From: Gammaproteobacteria bacterium | Lineage (GTDB): Bacteria > Pseudomonadota > Gammaproteobacteria > HTCC5015 | Assembly: GCA_028284675.1 (NCBI GenBank) | Contig: JANQRI010000038.1 | Coordinates: forward strand, 36,922 to 100,921 | Length of the DNA: 64,000 nt | Direction: 5' to 3' | Part shown: positions 35,957 through 45,238 of the stretch, one piece after another | Numbering within the stretch: the first letter of the stretch is position 1 | Layout: each line of letters opens with the position of its first letter | Program-made: the position numbers and the translations under genes | Notes under the pieces: model-generated | What the model saw: the letters and a program-made list of their open reading frames with translations, nothing else | Told to the model about the DNA's origin: nothing | Databases searched by the model: none

Positions 35957-36973
35957 ATGGATTTTGCTAAACTTGCCAGCTCAACTAATGGGACACCTAT
36001 GCTACCAGGACAGCTGAAATCCTTACCGGTGAAAGCATACCAAAGAATGCGGCAGGTTTGGCAGCGCATTCAAAACTCACGTGCGTACCGCTTTCTAAAA
36101 GACCGTTTAACACAATATGCTTATTTATGCCGTTTACATAAGCCGATCGGCATCTTTCTGCTGCTGTGGCCGACCCTGTGGGCATTATGGATCGCATCCG
36201 ACGGCAAACCGGACCTGCTGATTTTATTTGTATTTACCCTCGGCACAATACTGATGCGCTCGGCCGGCTGCGCACTGAACGATTTTGCCGACCGCAAAAT
36301 TGATGGCCATATCAGCCGGACCAAAGACCGGCCGATCGTGACCGGTAAAGTCAAACCGGCCGAAGCGATCGGTGTTGCCCTGGTCCTGGCCTTAAGCGCA
36401 TTCGGTCTGGTGTTATTGATGAACCGGCTGACCGTTTACCTGTCATTTGCTGCAGTATTGCTGGCCGGATTGTATCCCTTTGCAAAGCGATACACCTATA
36501 TGCCGCAAATGGTACTGGGTGCAGCCTTCGCATGGTCAGTACCGATGGCTTTCGCTGCTGTCACCGGCGGCATACCGGTGATCGCATGGCTGCTGTTTGT
36601 TGCAACCCTGTTGTGGACCACCGCATACGACACCATGTATGCGATGGTCGACCGGGACGATGACCTGAAAGTCGACGTCAAATCAACCGCGATATTATTC
36701 GGCAGTGGTGACGTACCGATCGTGATGTTTCTTCAGGCACTGGTACTCAGCGCATTGTTTCTAACCGGCCGGCAACTGGAACTGGGCTACTGGTATCAGG
36801 GAGGAATCGGCATTGCCGCGGTGCTGGTCCTTTATCAGTACACATTGATTCGCAAACGCGAACCAGCCGGCTGCTTTAAGGCTTTTTTAAACAACAACTA
36901 CTTCGGCATGGCGGTGTTTGCGGGGCTGTTGGCTGACTATGTATACCGAATCTGGTTTACAACAACACCGTAA
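35957..36973 (+). CDS. ubiA: 4-hydroxybenzoate polyprenyltransferase
   Basis: Membrane enzyme that prenylates 4-hydroxybenzoate in ubiquinone synthesis. Eight or nine hydrophobic segments and both Asp-rich motifs: NDFADRKIDGHISRTKDRPIVTG and YDTMYAMVDRDDDLKVDVKSTAILF. At 338 residues it is about 45 longer than usual because of an N-terminal extension; a start at 35999 or later would be closer to the family. No ubiC neighbour. It shares the ubiquinone pathway with coq7 at 52.4 kb. Confidence 0.94.
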   Translation: MDFAKLASSTNGTPMLPGQLKSLPVKAYQRMRQVWQRIQNSRAYRFLKDRLTQYAYLCRLHKPIGIFLLLWPTLWALWIASDGKPDLLILFVFTLGTILMRSAGCALNDFADRKIDGHISRTKDRPIVTGKVKPAEAIGVALVLALSAFGLVLLMNRLTVYLSFAAVLLAGLYPFAKRYTYMPQMVLGAAFAWSVPMAFAAVTGGIPVIAWLLFVATLLWTTAYDTMYAMVDRDDDLKVDVKSTAILFGSGDVPIVMFLQALVLSALFLTGRQLELGYWYQGGIGIAAVLVLYQYTLIRKREPAGCFKAFLNNNYFGMAVFAGLLADYVYRIWFTTTP

Positions 36974-37176
36974 TAACTAAAGTTTGTTCCCTTATTTCAT
37001 ATAATAAGCACAACCTTATTTATCTGCACCTTGCATTTAAGTCCTTTTTACGTAGCCGAGGCCGCTCCAGCGCACCCATGCGCCCGCGGCATTTGTGCTT
37101 CCATGCACATCATATTGCAATCTTTTGCAGAAAAGCCTATCGAAAGCGAACCAGGGAAAGCACTCAATCACACTAT

Positions 37177-37304
37177 GTCATTCCTGCATAGGCGGGGATA
37201 CAACTTCAATACCCCGTCACAACTATGCCATTTCTGCATAAGCAGAAATCCAGGTCTGACACCCAATCACAATTCCGTCATTCCTGCGCAGGCAGGAATC
37301 CAGG
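37177..37304 (+). repeat. Three tandem-like copies of a GTCATTCCTGC...GGAATCCAGG repeat
   Basis: Copies at 37177-37200 (GTCATTCCTGCATAGGCGGGGATA), 37227-37254 (degenerate, with ATTTCTGC...GCAGAAATCCAGG) and 37277-37304 (GTCATTCCTGCG...AGGAATCCAGG), about 50 bp apart. Each unit is a short inverted repeat around GC. Such units recur as dispersed repeats in many proteobacteria. A fourth copy, inverted, lies at 37474-37500. Confidence 0.8.
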
Positions 37305-37473
37305 TTCACTGCTATCAAAATGACGAATTAACTTGACCCCATATGATCTGCTCATGATGGATTTTTTCTTCGATTAACCGTATTTTCCACGCACGTTTTT
37401 TGCTGGAAACGATGTATACAGCCGCTTGTTTAGTCATCCCTGTTCTTTCTCATCAAATCCATTGAATAGCATA

Positions 37474-37500
37474 CTGGATTCCTGCCTGCGCAGGAATGAC
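37474..37500 (-). repeat. Fourth, inverted copy of the GTCATTCCTGC repeat
   Basis: Reads CTGGATTCCTGCCTGCGCAG then GAATGAC on the plus strand, the reverse complement of the copy at 37277-37304. The two could pair to form a large hairpin of about 200 bp, or mark the ends of a lost or unrecognised insertion. Confidence 0.75.
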
Positions 37501-37627
37501 AAACGTATTATTGCTTTTTCATTCACGCTCAGATGACATTATATTTTCTTGCCAGACCGTGTTTTATTGAGTAAGGACCAATACATTTAATTACAAGAAC
37601 ACTAAAACCCTGCAACCAGGCTTTATC

Positions 37628-38374
37628 CTAAAGCTTACTTAACACCGCCCTCGCCACAACCCAAACCTGCACCGACTCCGCACCATTACGCTTTAATAGC
37701 CGTGCAATCTCATTCACCGTTGCACCGGTCGTCATCACATCATCAACAATCGCAACATGCTTACCGGGCAACTCACCATGCAAGGTAAAAGCTGCTCGAA
37801 CATTCGTCGCACGCTTTTTCGCCGGTAACGCACTTTGTTCTGTCGTATCCACACTGCGCCGGCAAAGGCCATAAGCCAGCGGCAACTTAAACTGCTTCGC
37901 CAACGGCCGCGCGATCTCCAGCGCCTGATTGAAACCCCGCTGATACAAACGGCGCCGGTGCAACGGGACCGGCAGCAACGCATCCGGCATATGCTCCAAA
38001 GATGCGGCCAGGCGCTCAGCCAGCAAACCGGCCAGCACCCGGGCATGCGACAGTTTGGCGTTAAATTTCAGCTGCTGCACCAGCCAGTCCGCGGGTTCCC
38101 GATATTCAAAGCCGCAATAGGTGCGATCAAAATAGGGTGGTTTACGGATACAACGACCGCAGATCAACGATGCTTCCGGGTCCCCGGCCATCGGCAGGCC
38201 ACAGCGGGTACATGCAACGTCAATCACAGATAACGATTGCCGGCAGCCGTCACACATATCCTGCCCGGCATCACCATCCATACCGCATATCACACAGGTC
38301 GGCGGGAATAACATGCGCCCAATAACGCCTGTTAACCTGCCAACCCCCTTCCGGTTGACGGGTAAATCAGTCAA
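37628..38374 (-). CDS. comF: ComF-family phosphoribosyltransferase-like protein
   Basis: 248 residues with the double zinc-finger N-terminus (CVICG...CDGC, then CTRCG...CGRC) and a C-terminal phosphoribosyltransferase fold ending in the PRPP motif VAIVDDVMTTGATVNEIA. ComF-like proteins are tied to DNA uptake in naturally competent bacteria, and the family is widespread in species without known competence. It is divergent from bioB, a common gammaproteobacterial arrangement. Confidence 0.93.
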   Translation of the reverse strand: MTDLPVNRKGVGRLTGVIGRMLFPPTCVICGMDGDAGQDMCDGCRQSLSVIDVACTRCGLPMAGDPEASLICGRCIRKPPYFDRTYCGFEYREPADWLVQQLKFNAKLSHARVLAGLLAERLAASLEHMPDALLPVPLHRRRLYQRGFNQALEIARPLAKQFKLPLAYGLCRRSVDTTEQSALPAKKRATNVRAAFTLHGELPGKHVAIVDDVMTTGATVNEIARLLKRNGAESVQVWVVARAVLSKL

Positions 38375-38484
38375 ACTATCGCCCTCTACTGTTTATGAAA
38401 GCTCTGAATAAATCAGAGTTTCTCTATTATTATTGAAATTAACATCGGCCTGTTCGCCGGCCGCTATAAACGAGATTATCAGTT

Positions 38485-39468
38485 ATGCAGACATTTGCAA
38501 TCCGCCATGACTGGCAGCCGCAGGAAGTTGCCGCACTGTTCGCACTGCCGTTTAATGATTTGATTTTTCAGGCACAAACCGCACATCGGCAGTTTTTCCC
38601 GCCAAATGCAGTGCAGATCAGCACATTACTCAGCATTAAAACCGGCGCCTGCCCGGAAGACTGCGCATATTGCCCGCAAAGCGCACATTACAACACCGAG
38701 CTGAACGTTGAACAGCTGCTCGATAAAACCGAAGTGCTCAAAGCGGCGAAAAACGCCAAAGCACAGGGCGCATCACGCTTTTGCATGGGCGCGGCCTGGC
38801 GTAACCCAACCGACAAAAACCTGGATAAAGTAATCGATTTGATTACCGCAGTGCGTCAGGAAGGGCTGGAAACCTGTGTAACGCTCGGTATGCTGAATGA
38901 AAAGCAGTCCAGGCGCTTAAAATCCGCCGGACTGGATTACTACAACCATAACCTCGACACCTCACCGGACTTCTATAAAGAAATTATTACCACCCGCACT
39001 TACCAGGACCGGCTGGATACATTGGAAAATGTCCGCAATGCCGGTATTAATGTCTGCAGCGGCGGCATTATCGGTATGGGTGAAAACGGGGATGACCGCG
39101 CGGAACTGTTGCGACAACTCGCGAACCTGCCGCAACACCCCGAGTCGGTACCGATCAATATGCTGGTGCAGGTCGAAGGCACGCCGATGCACGGCACTGC
39201 GTCCCTGGACCCGATTGAATTCGTCCGCACGATCGCGGTTGCACGACTGATGATGCCGAAATCCTATGTGCGTCTGTCGGCCGGGCGCACCGAGATGTCC
39301 GACGAAACCCAGGCGCTATGTTTTCTGGCCGGGGCAAACTCGATTTTCTACGGCGAAAAACTGTTAACCACTGATAACCCGGAAACCAACCACGACCGTG
39401 ACCTGTTCAATAAACTGGGGATTGAACCGCTGGTCCCGGAAGCTGAAGTTGAATCAAGGGCCTGTTGA
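38485..39468 (+). CDS. bioB: Biotin synthase
   Basis: Radical-SAM enzyme that inserts sulfur into dethiobiotin. The 327 residues have the [4Fe-4S] motif CPEDCAYCPQS (Cys triad), the GAAWRNP stretch, YNHNLDTSP, CSGGIIGMGE and the C-terminal SAGR and FLAGANSIFYGEKLLTT. The auxiliary [2Fe-2S] cluster ligands are within these conserved stretches. It starts 110 bp after the comF start on the opposite strand. The other bio genes are not in the window. Confidence 0.97.
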   Translation: MQTFAIRHDWQPQEVAALFALPFNDLIFQAQTAHRQFFPPNAVQISTLLSIKTGACPEDCAYCPQSAHYNTELNVEQLLDKTEVLKAAKNAKAQGASRFCMGAAWRNPTDKNLDKVIDLITAVRQEGLETCVTLGMLNEKQSRRLKSAGLDYYNHNLDTSPDFYKEIITTRTYQDRLDTLENVRNAGINVCSGGIIGMGENGDDRAELLRQLANLPQHPESVPINMLVQVEGTPMHGTASLDPIEFVRTIAVARLMMPKSYVRLSAGRTEMSDETQALCFLAGANSIFYGEKLLTTDNPETNHDRDLFNKLGIEPLVPEAEVESRAC

Positions 39469-39481
39469 AACACAGGCCCTT
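39456..39481 (+). terminator. Hairpin at the end of bioB with the stop codon in the loop
   Basis: AAGGGCCTGT and ACAGGCCCTT form a perfect 10-bp stem with loop TGAAAC; the TGA is the bioB stop codon. The T tract after it is weak (TTACCTTA), so termination may be partial. The same stop-in-hairpin design is seen at egtD. Confidence 0.65.
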
Positions 39482-39512
39482 ACCTTACTGTTAAGAAGCT
39501 AGAGGAAAGAGC

Positions 39513-42500
39513 TTAGGGAACCGGAACCGGCATGGGTGCCGCAGGAACTTTAACCGGTGCAGGCGCCGGACCAGAAGGATTACCTATCACAGGTACCGGA
39601 TTAGGTATTACCGTTCCCGGTTTTGCAGACGGAACCGTCATCTCAGGCGCGGAAATACCCGCAAACGTGTTAATCGCGCTCTTCTGCTGCGCGTTGATTA
39701 CCGGTAGGTTATGCCATTGACGAGTAGATATATCCAAAGTGGTTGTCGGCGTGCCTGGCGCAACAGTGTATATCGACTTTGGTACTGGCATCAGCGTTAA
39801 ACCCAGCTCTGGCGTGTCAATCACCACATTCAATGTACGTTCCCCGCTCGCGCCATCTTTTCTGACCATATATAAGGGCACGCTGTCAGTCAGCTTGCCA
39901 TAAGCACGAACCAAATCACCTGATTTGCCTTTAACAGAAACCATTTCACCGGCAACAGCAGGGTGATTGTCGCTGAACACTTGCGCACCAGCATCAACAC
40001 TTCCGGTAATAAACGGCCCCTCGGTTGCTACCGGATTGCTGCCGGCAATCTGTGCGGTAGAAGCATTGCTCCGAACACCGTTACCCAAATTGGCGGCATT
40101 TGCCGCACGCTGCCGGCGGGCCTGATCCTGCTGAGCAATTTGCTGCTGCAAAGCCTTTGAATCATTCAGTTTAGCTTGGGTATCACTTTGGATCGATTGC
40201 GTAACCTGCTTCAGTTGCTGGGTATACTTTTGGATCGCATCTGCCCGCAGTCCCTCTGCCTGCGCAATCGTCAAATCAGCCTTAACACCGACCTCATTCG
40301 CCTTAAATTCAGCAGAATTAACTTTCAACGTACTGATAGTCATTGGGTCAAATTTCACAAACTGGCTGAATGGAAAATCCGCAACCTTAGGATGCAAATT
40401 CATATAGGTGTTATAAAGCTTCGGCAACAACTTCATCTGCTGATCGCTTAGCTGCATAAACGTCTCTTGCGGCAGAATTGTCTGTATATCAGTCGATAAG
40501 CCTTTATAGCTGATTAATTTAATCTGCGATGCGGCGGGATCACCGATGCTCGCGGCCGGGCCGTCAACTCCGCCGGGCGATGTTGATGGGCCACTGCCTG
40601 GAGCATTGCCGTTTGATCCGGAATCTATCGCGGGATTACTGCCGATCGGACCATCATTGCTGTCGATCGGACCGTTATTGGTCGGACTACTGCCGGGCTC
40701 AGAACCCGGACCATTGGACGGTGACTCGCCTGGTGCGTCAGGGTTAACAGGGAATTCAGGATCATCATCCAGCCTAGGCAATTCTGGATCTGAACTAACA
40801 AGCCCCTTAAAAGACTCACCAATTCGTCCGGCATTTTGTTTTATACTATTTAGCTGATGGTCTTTTACACCATCTCCCTGAATCGCGTCATAACCCATTA
40901 CCGCTACATCACCAAGTATGTCCAGTCCGTTTAATAATATACGTGTTGCATGATCAGCCTTTGACCATCCAGGGTCATCGGTTTTAACCGGACTATTCTT
41001 CGCCTGCTGTAAACGCTCTGCTAAGCGCTCAAAAGTATTATGCGTATCTTCAGTGAATATCGATGCAGCCCAGCTGCCGATAGATCCCATGCTTTTTTCA
41101 AAAGTCGAAAAATCATATTGCTGGCGTTTGGAGCCGCCAAAGGGATTATAAACATCCCCGGCCCCCTGTATAGTCGATAAGATTCCATTACCGATCGCAT
41201 AAATCAGGTTTTCGCTATTGCCTGCCTCTCCGGGTGGTTTCGCATACGCCGGGTCCAATGCCGCGGCCAATAAATACTGTAAGGCAACCGGTCTTGCCAT
41301 TCTAAACGCAGAGGCCCCCATTTGAGCCCAGGATATATTTGAGACCTGCTGTAATGTGGGAAAAGCCATCTTCAGCTTCGGGACTTTTACCGGAAATTGT
41401 GCCGGCTGGCCTTTTAGTGCGAATGCCCCCTGGTTAATAGCGTGCGTGAAATGCCCTTTAGGCGTCACAGTAATTTTAGTTGGAGGCGACTGATAGCCTG
41501 GGGTTGGTTTAGGAACCGTTGGATGAGCTCCAGGGCTTCTCAGTGAAGGACGATCCAATAGACTACCCTGCGGCGACCCATACCCTGCTAACCTTATATT
41601 TCCTGAATCGCTTATATTCCTTAGTTTTAATAGCTGTTCTATTAGATGGTCGGTTTCACTAAGGAACTTTTTAGAGCCTACAGTAAATGTATTTGGGTAT
41701 AACAGCTGGCCTTGAGCTGGTTTAGGAACCGTCGGATGACCGCCAGGGCTTGTTGACGGCGCACGTGTGACCCACTCAGAACCACCTGCAATAAAATCGG
41801 GTTTTGTAACATTTATATTCAGGTTAGGCACTTTCACCGGAAAATTTGCCGGCTGGCCTTTCACCGGAAATGTTCCCTTGGTGATTGTTTGCGCAAAAGG
41901 CCCTTTGGGCCCCACTGTAAACTTAGCCGGTTGACCGGAAGAAACTTTAGGGGTTGTCGGATGTCCGCCAGGGCTTGTTGATTGTATAGATTTCACTCCT
42001 GCAGTATCTATAGTAAAACCAACTTTTCTGTTAGGCATATTGGCATTATTCACCGTGGGAGGCTTCACAGCTTCCGGCCTAATTTGTAAAGGCTTGCCAT
42101 AATCGGGAACAAAACCAAACGAATTACGCCATTTCTGCAGCCCGCCAAATGTCATGCCGACCACACCACCCAAGTGCGTGCCTTTCACAGCATGCAATGC
42201 AATATTATTTAACACCGGTAGTCGCTCACTGCCGTCCTGCATTTCCACGCGCTGGCCGAACACACCCCGGTCATCCAGAGCCTGAATCGCTTTATCCCCG
42301 GGATACAGTAAAAACGGCAACGCGATGATACCAACCTGCATCGATCTCGGATAAGCCAGTTTAGGGCTGACTCTACCCGCAAGCTCGGTGGTGCCGAGTG
42401 CGACGGTCGATGAAATTGCGCGGTTGCGCAGCTCATCAATCACCGTGTCCTTTTCACTGCCTTTAACGACAAACCCCAATGCAAATTCGCGTGGCGTCTG

Positions 42501-43016
42501 TGCGGCATGAATGCCAAGCGCGCGCATCGTCAGTGCCCGCATTTGTTCAGGTGACATATTAGGAGTTTTATTGTAATTAATATAGTTCGCACCGCCGACA
42601 AACACACTGATCGCTGAAAAAAAGAGCCCGATCTTGATCTGGTGTTCATCAATCGCATTTTCCACCGGTTTGGTATCACCGGTTTTTTCCGCGTCTGCAA
42701 ACAGTTTTTGCAACTGCTCCTGACTCATTGTGTCGGAGTAAATCATCATGGTGCCGACCGCTTCGGGGTCCCGACCTTCTTCATTCTTCGGGAAACCAAA
42801 GCCGGTTTTGCTTTCAGTTCCATGCGGTGCTTCGGTTGATGCAGTTGATGCGGTCGCAGAGTTTGCGGCCGGTTTCGCATCGGCGATCAGTTGGGACTGC
42901 AGACTGTTGATTTTCTGCTGCATCACATTACCCGCAGGCGGTTGTGCAGCGGTTTGTTCACCGCTGTTTATTGGTGGGCTGTAAGCACTGCCGACCGGTA
43001 AATGTATATCGCTCAT
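39513..43016 (-). CDS. Large hypothetical repeat protein, 1167 residues
   Basis: Not recognised. The N-terminal 90 residues are Ala/Ser/Thr/Gln-rich without a Sec signal. Two hydrophobic stretches (about 129-147 and 226-240) may enter a membrane. Residues 348-550 hold degenerate repeats of about 72 residues, each opening SPGGHPTxPK (348, 423, 494) and two ending in KGQPAxFPVKVPxL (386, 535). A Pro/Gly/Ser/Asn-rich region (about 755-820) precedes a Gln-rich coiled-coil-like segment (about 920-985), and the C-terminus is Pro/Val-rich. This resembles secreted or surface-associated or effector-like proteins; no family is claimed. Base use is similar to its neighbours. Confidence 0.8.
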   Translation of the reverse strand: MSDIHLPVGSAYSPPINSGEQTAAQPPAGNVMQQKINSLQSQLIADAKPAANSATASTASTEAPHGTESKTGFGFPKNEEGRDPEAVGTMMIYSDTMSQEQLQKLFADAEKTGDTKPVENAIDEHQIKIGLFFSAISVFVGGANYINYNKTPNMSPEQMRALTMRALGIHAAQTPREFALGFVVKGSEKDTVIDELRNRAISSTVALGTTELAGRVSPKLAYPRSMQVGIIALPFLLYPGDKAIQALDDRGVFGQRVEMQDGSERLPVLNNIALHAVKGTHLGGVVGMTFGGLQKWRNSFGFVPDYGKPLQIRPEAVKPPTVNNANMPNRKVGFTIDTAGVKSIQSTSPGGHPTTPKVSSGQPAKFTVGPKGPFAQTITKGTFPVKGQPANFPVKVPNLNINVTKPDFIAGGSEWVTRAPSTSPGGHPTVPKPAQGQLLYPNTFTVGSKKFLSETDHLIEQLLKLRNISDSGNIRLAGYGSPQGSLLDRPSLRSPGAHPTVPKPTPGYQSPPTKITVTPKGHFTHAINQGAFALKGQPAQFPVKVPKLKMAFPTLQQVSNISWAQMGASAFRMARPVALQYLLAAALDPAYAKPPGEAGNSENLIYAIGNGILSTIQGAGDVYNPFGGSKRQQYDFSTFEKSMGSIGSWAASIFTEDTHNTFERLAERLQQAKNSPVKTDDPGWSKADHATRILLNGLDILGDVAVMGYDAIQGDGVKDHQLNSIKQNAGRIGESFKGLVSSDPELPRLDDDPEFPVNPDAPGESPSNGPGSEPGSSPTNNGPIDSNDGPIGSNPAIDSGSNGNAPGSGPSTSPGGVDGPAASIGDPAASQIKLISYKGLSTDIQTILPQETFMQLSDQQMKLLPKLYNTYMNLHPKVADFPFSQFVKFDPMTISTLKVNSAEFKANEVGVKADLTIAQAEGLRADAIQKYTQQLKQVTQSIQSDTQAKLNDSKALQQQIAQQDQARRQRAANAANLGNGVRSNASTAQIAGSNPVATEGPFITGSVDAGAQVFSDNHPAVAGEMVSVKGKSGDLVRAYGKLTDSVPLYMVRKDGASGERTLNVVIDTPELGLTLMPVPKSIYTVAPGTPTTTLDISTRQWHNLPVINAQQKSAINTFAGISAPEMTVPSAKPGTVIPNPVPVIGNPSGPAPAPVKVPAAPMPVPVP

Positions 43017-43324
43017 CTGCTGTAACCTTTAAATATTGAGCCGGTTTCCTCTACTGCCCGGACCACGAAGATCTTTATCAAAAGCTGTACGGCCCTGAAT
43101 GACCGTAACCATAGGTAGTTTCTAGTACCATTGCGGGCCATTATCGGGAGCTTCGTTTCAGGAAACAATTGAGCTTTCGTTTAGGGTCGGCTGAGAAAAA
43201 CCGCTTTCCCCTATAACCAAAGTGGTAGACGCCTTTCGCCAATCGCGGGTTTACAAGGCTTTCCGGTTCAGCCAAAATCCGGCTTCATTTTATTAGCTGC
43301 TGTTCACCGAAGGATACAACCATA
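43017..43324. other. Intergenic region between divergent genes, no gene seen
   Basis: 308 bp between the 1167-residue gene and the cytochrome gene. No repeat or RNA gene recognised. It should hold the promoters of both genes. Confidence 0.4.
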
Positions 43325-43639
43325 ATGAGATGTTTAACTGTTTTTGGCTTTTTTTGCCTGGCACTAATCAACCACACACCGGCCGCAGCCGATGCAGCTG
43401 CCGGTGAAAAGCTCTATGCTGCAAAAGGCTGTATGGCCTGCCACGGGCCGGGCGGCAAAAGCGCAAACCCGGCTGCGTTTCCAAGTACCGCAGGACTGGA
43501 TGCCGCTTATATTGAAGAACAAATGAAAGCGTTTCGCAGCGGCACACGCAATAATCCACTAATGACGCCGATGGCCACCGGTCTTACCGATCAGGAAATC
43601 ACCGATCTGGCCGCATACCTGGCGGCGCAGCCGAAGTGA
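43325..43639 (+). CDS. Small soluble cytochrome c (class I)
   Basis: 104 residues: a signal peptide (CLTVFGFFCLALINHTPAAA), a single haem site CMACHGPGGKSANPAAFPS and the axial Met region (NPLMTPMATGLTDQEITDLAAYLAAQ). It is a c553/c5-like monohaem cytochrome for periplasmic electron transfer. The donor and acceptor are not evident. ATG is preceded by CCGAAGGATACAACCATA. Convergent with the outer-membrane protein gene. Confidence 0.9.
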   Translation: MRCLTVFGFFCLALINHTPAAADAAAGEKLYAAKGCMACHGPGGKSANPAAFPSTAGLDAAYIEEQMKAFRSGTRNNPLMTPMATGLTDQEITDLAAYLAAQPK

Positions 43640-43714
43640 TCTTATCGCCGACTTTAGGCAGCTAAAGCCGGCGCAGTTTGAAAAGGGGCTGTAACAAAGT
43701 CACTGAGAAACCAT

Positions 43715-44353
43715 CTAGCGAAAATACCGCTGGAACGACACACCCAGATAGTCCACATTGTCCTCACCAACATCATACACTTCGTATTGAATCGCAAACG
43801 GGCCGACATGAAAACCGACGCCTAAAAACCCGCTGGAATCACTGTCCGAAGTGGACTCTGCAAAAACCTCGCTACTAATATTGTCCGTCACTTCGATATC
43901 ATAATCACTTTCCCAAAAGTACACGCCAAAACGACCGCTTAAAGCCAACAACTCGGTGAGCGACAATGAGCCGACTCCGGCGATGTAAATCCCGGCAGCA
44001 CTCCATTTCTCGGATAAATCGATATCCAACACACTCGAAAACGAACCATCGCCGATTATTCTCGCATCGATGTCGAGAAGCTCGCCCAAATCCAGATAGC
44101 CGAGCTCCACTGCGAAATACTCACTAATGTCCCGGCCACCAAAAATTTTAAACCCGGTATCCTCAGTATTGATGCTACCAGTCACAGTGAACAGGCTGCC
44201 TAAATTGGTCAGGTCGTTAATGTTCTCATCAAATACATCAGTCTCGGTTGCACCGATACCAAGCCCCATATACCAGTTATCTGCAACGGCACCGGCCGTC
44301 ACCGTCAGCAAACCCATGAGTAAAATACAGCCCGGCAGTTTTTTTATCTGCAT
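43715..44353 (-). CDS. OmpA/OmpW-like small outer-membrane beta-barrel protein
   Basis: 212 residues with signal peptide (GCILLMGLLTVTAGAVA) and eight predicted strands with alternating hydrophobic residues, beginning WYMGLGIGATE and ending DYLGVSFQRYF with a terminal aromatic, as usual for barrels inserted by the Bam complex. Extracellular loops are Asp/Glu-rich. No known porin subfamily is recognised. The function could be structural or adhesive. A GAGGC precedes the ATG. Confidence 0.85.
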   Translation of the reverse strand: MQIKKLPGCILLMGLLTVTAGAVADNWYMGLGIGATETDVFDENINDLTNLGSLFTVTGSINTEDTGFKIFGGRDISEYFAVELGYLDLGELLDIDARIIGDGSFSSVLDIDLSEKWSAAGIYIAGVGSLSLTELLALSGRFGVYFWESDYDIEVTDNISSEVFAESTSDSDSSGFLGVGFHVGPFAIQYEVYDVGEDNVDYLGVSFQRYFR

Positions 44354-44509
44354 GATTCAGCCTCTTTAATATTTATATGCAATCGCGCGACTCTACCGAA
44401 GCCGTTATGGAACGACAATTGTCCATTAAGACTACTGTAAACCGGTCGACCGGCACTCCACAGGCGAAATGTTTTTACGGAATGACTAAATCGTATATGA
44501 TGCGCCGGT

Positions 44510-45205
44510 ATGCCAGATCAACAGCCATCCCAGCCTGAATACCTGATCGCCGCGTCGATATTATCCGCGGACTTTGCCCGTCTCGGCGAGGATATCAGCG
44601 CCGCATTGGACGCCGGTGCCGATACCGTGCATTTGGATGTGATGGACAATCACTATGTCCCGAATTTAACGGTTGGCCCGATGGTCTGCGAAGCATTGCG
44701 CAATTACGGCATTTCCGCGCCGATCGATGTGCATCTGATGGTCAAACCGGTGGATCGCCTGATTCCGGATTTTGCGAAGGCCGGTGCCGATTATATTACC
44801 GTACACCCGGAAGCCACGGAGCATCTTGACCGCACGCTGCAGTTGATCCGCGATCATGGCTGCAAACCGGGGCTGGTATTTAACCCGGCAACACCACTGA
44901 GCTTTTTAAATCATACGCTGAACAAGCTGGATATGATTCTATTGATGTCGGTTAACCCCGGTTTTGGTGGCCAATCCTTTATTCCGGCCACCCTGGAAAA
45001 GCTGCGACAGGTCCGCAGTCTGATCGACTCTTCAGGCAACAGTATTCGGCTGGAGGTGGACGGTGGTGTCAAAGCCGATAATATTTATGATATTGCCAAC
45101 GCCGGAGCCGACACGTTTGTCGCCGGCACCGCAATCTTCGGCACTGAAGACTATCACGCCGCCATCGCGGCGATGCGCAAAGAACTGGCGCGCTGCACGT
45201 CTTAA
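44510..45205 (+). CDS. rpe: Ribulose-phosphate 3-epimerase
   Basis: Interconverts ribulose-5-phosphate and xylulose-5-phosphate in the pentose phosphate pathway. The 231 residues contain SILSADFARLGEDI, the metal-binding HLDVMDNHYVPNLTVGP, DVHLMVKP, MSVNPGFGGQSFIP and the phosphate-binding DGGVKADN and GTAIFG. It starts the conserved rpe-gph-trpEGDC block found in many gammaproteobacteria. Confidence 0.97.
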   Translation: MPDQQPSQPEYLIAASILSADFARLGEDISAALDAGADTVHLDVMDNHYVPNLTVGPMVCEALRNYGISAPIDVHLMVKPVDRLIPDFAKAGADYITVHPEATEHLDRTLQLIRDHGCKPGLVFNPATPLSFLNHTLNKLDMILLMSVNPGFGGQSFIPATLEKLRQVRSLIDSSGNSIRLEVDGGVKADNIYDIANAGADTFVAGTAIFGTEDYHAAIAAMRKELARCTS

Positions 45206-45238
45206 AACAGTATCAACTTCAGGACAAAATACCCGAGC

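Larger units (their letters stand above)
36974..37627. other. Repeat-rich intergenic region between ubiA and comF
   Basis: 654 bp without a credible gene. It holds four copies or fragments of a GTCATTCCTGC-type palindromic repeat, listed separately. The short frame at 37031-37336 is built from these repeats and is not counted. Confidence 0.6.

Noticed and set aside
37031..37336. 101-residue frame between ubiA and comF
   Set aside because: It is built from the GTCATTCCTGC repeats and lacks a ribosome site.
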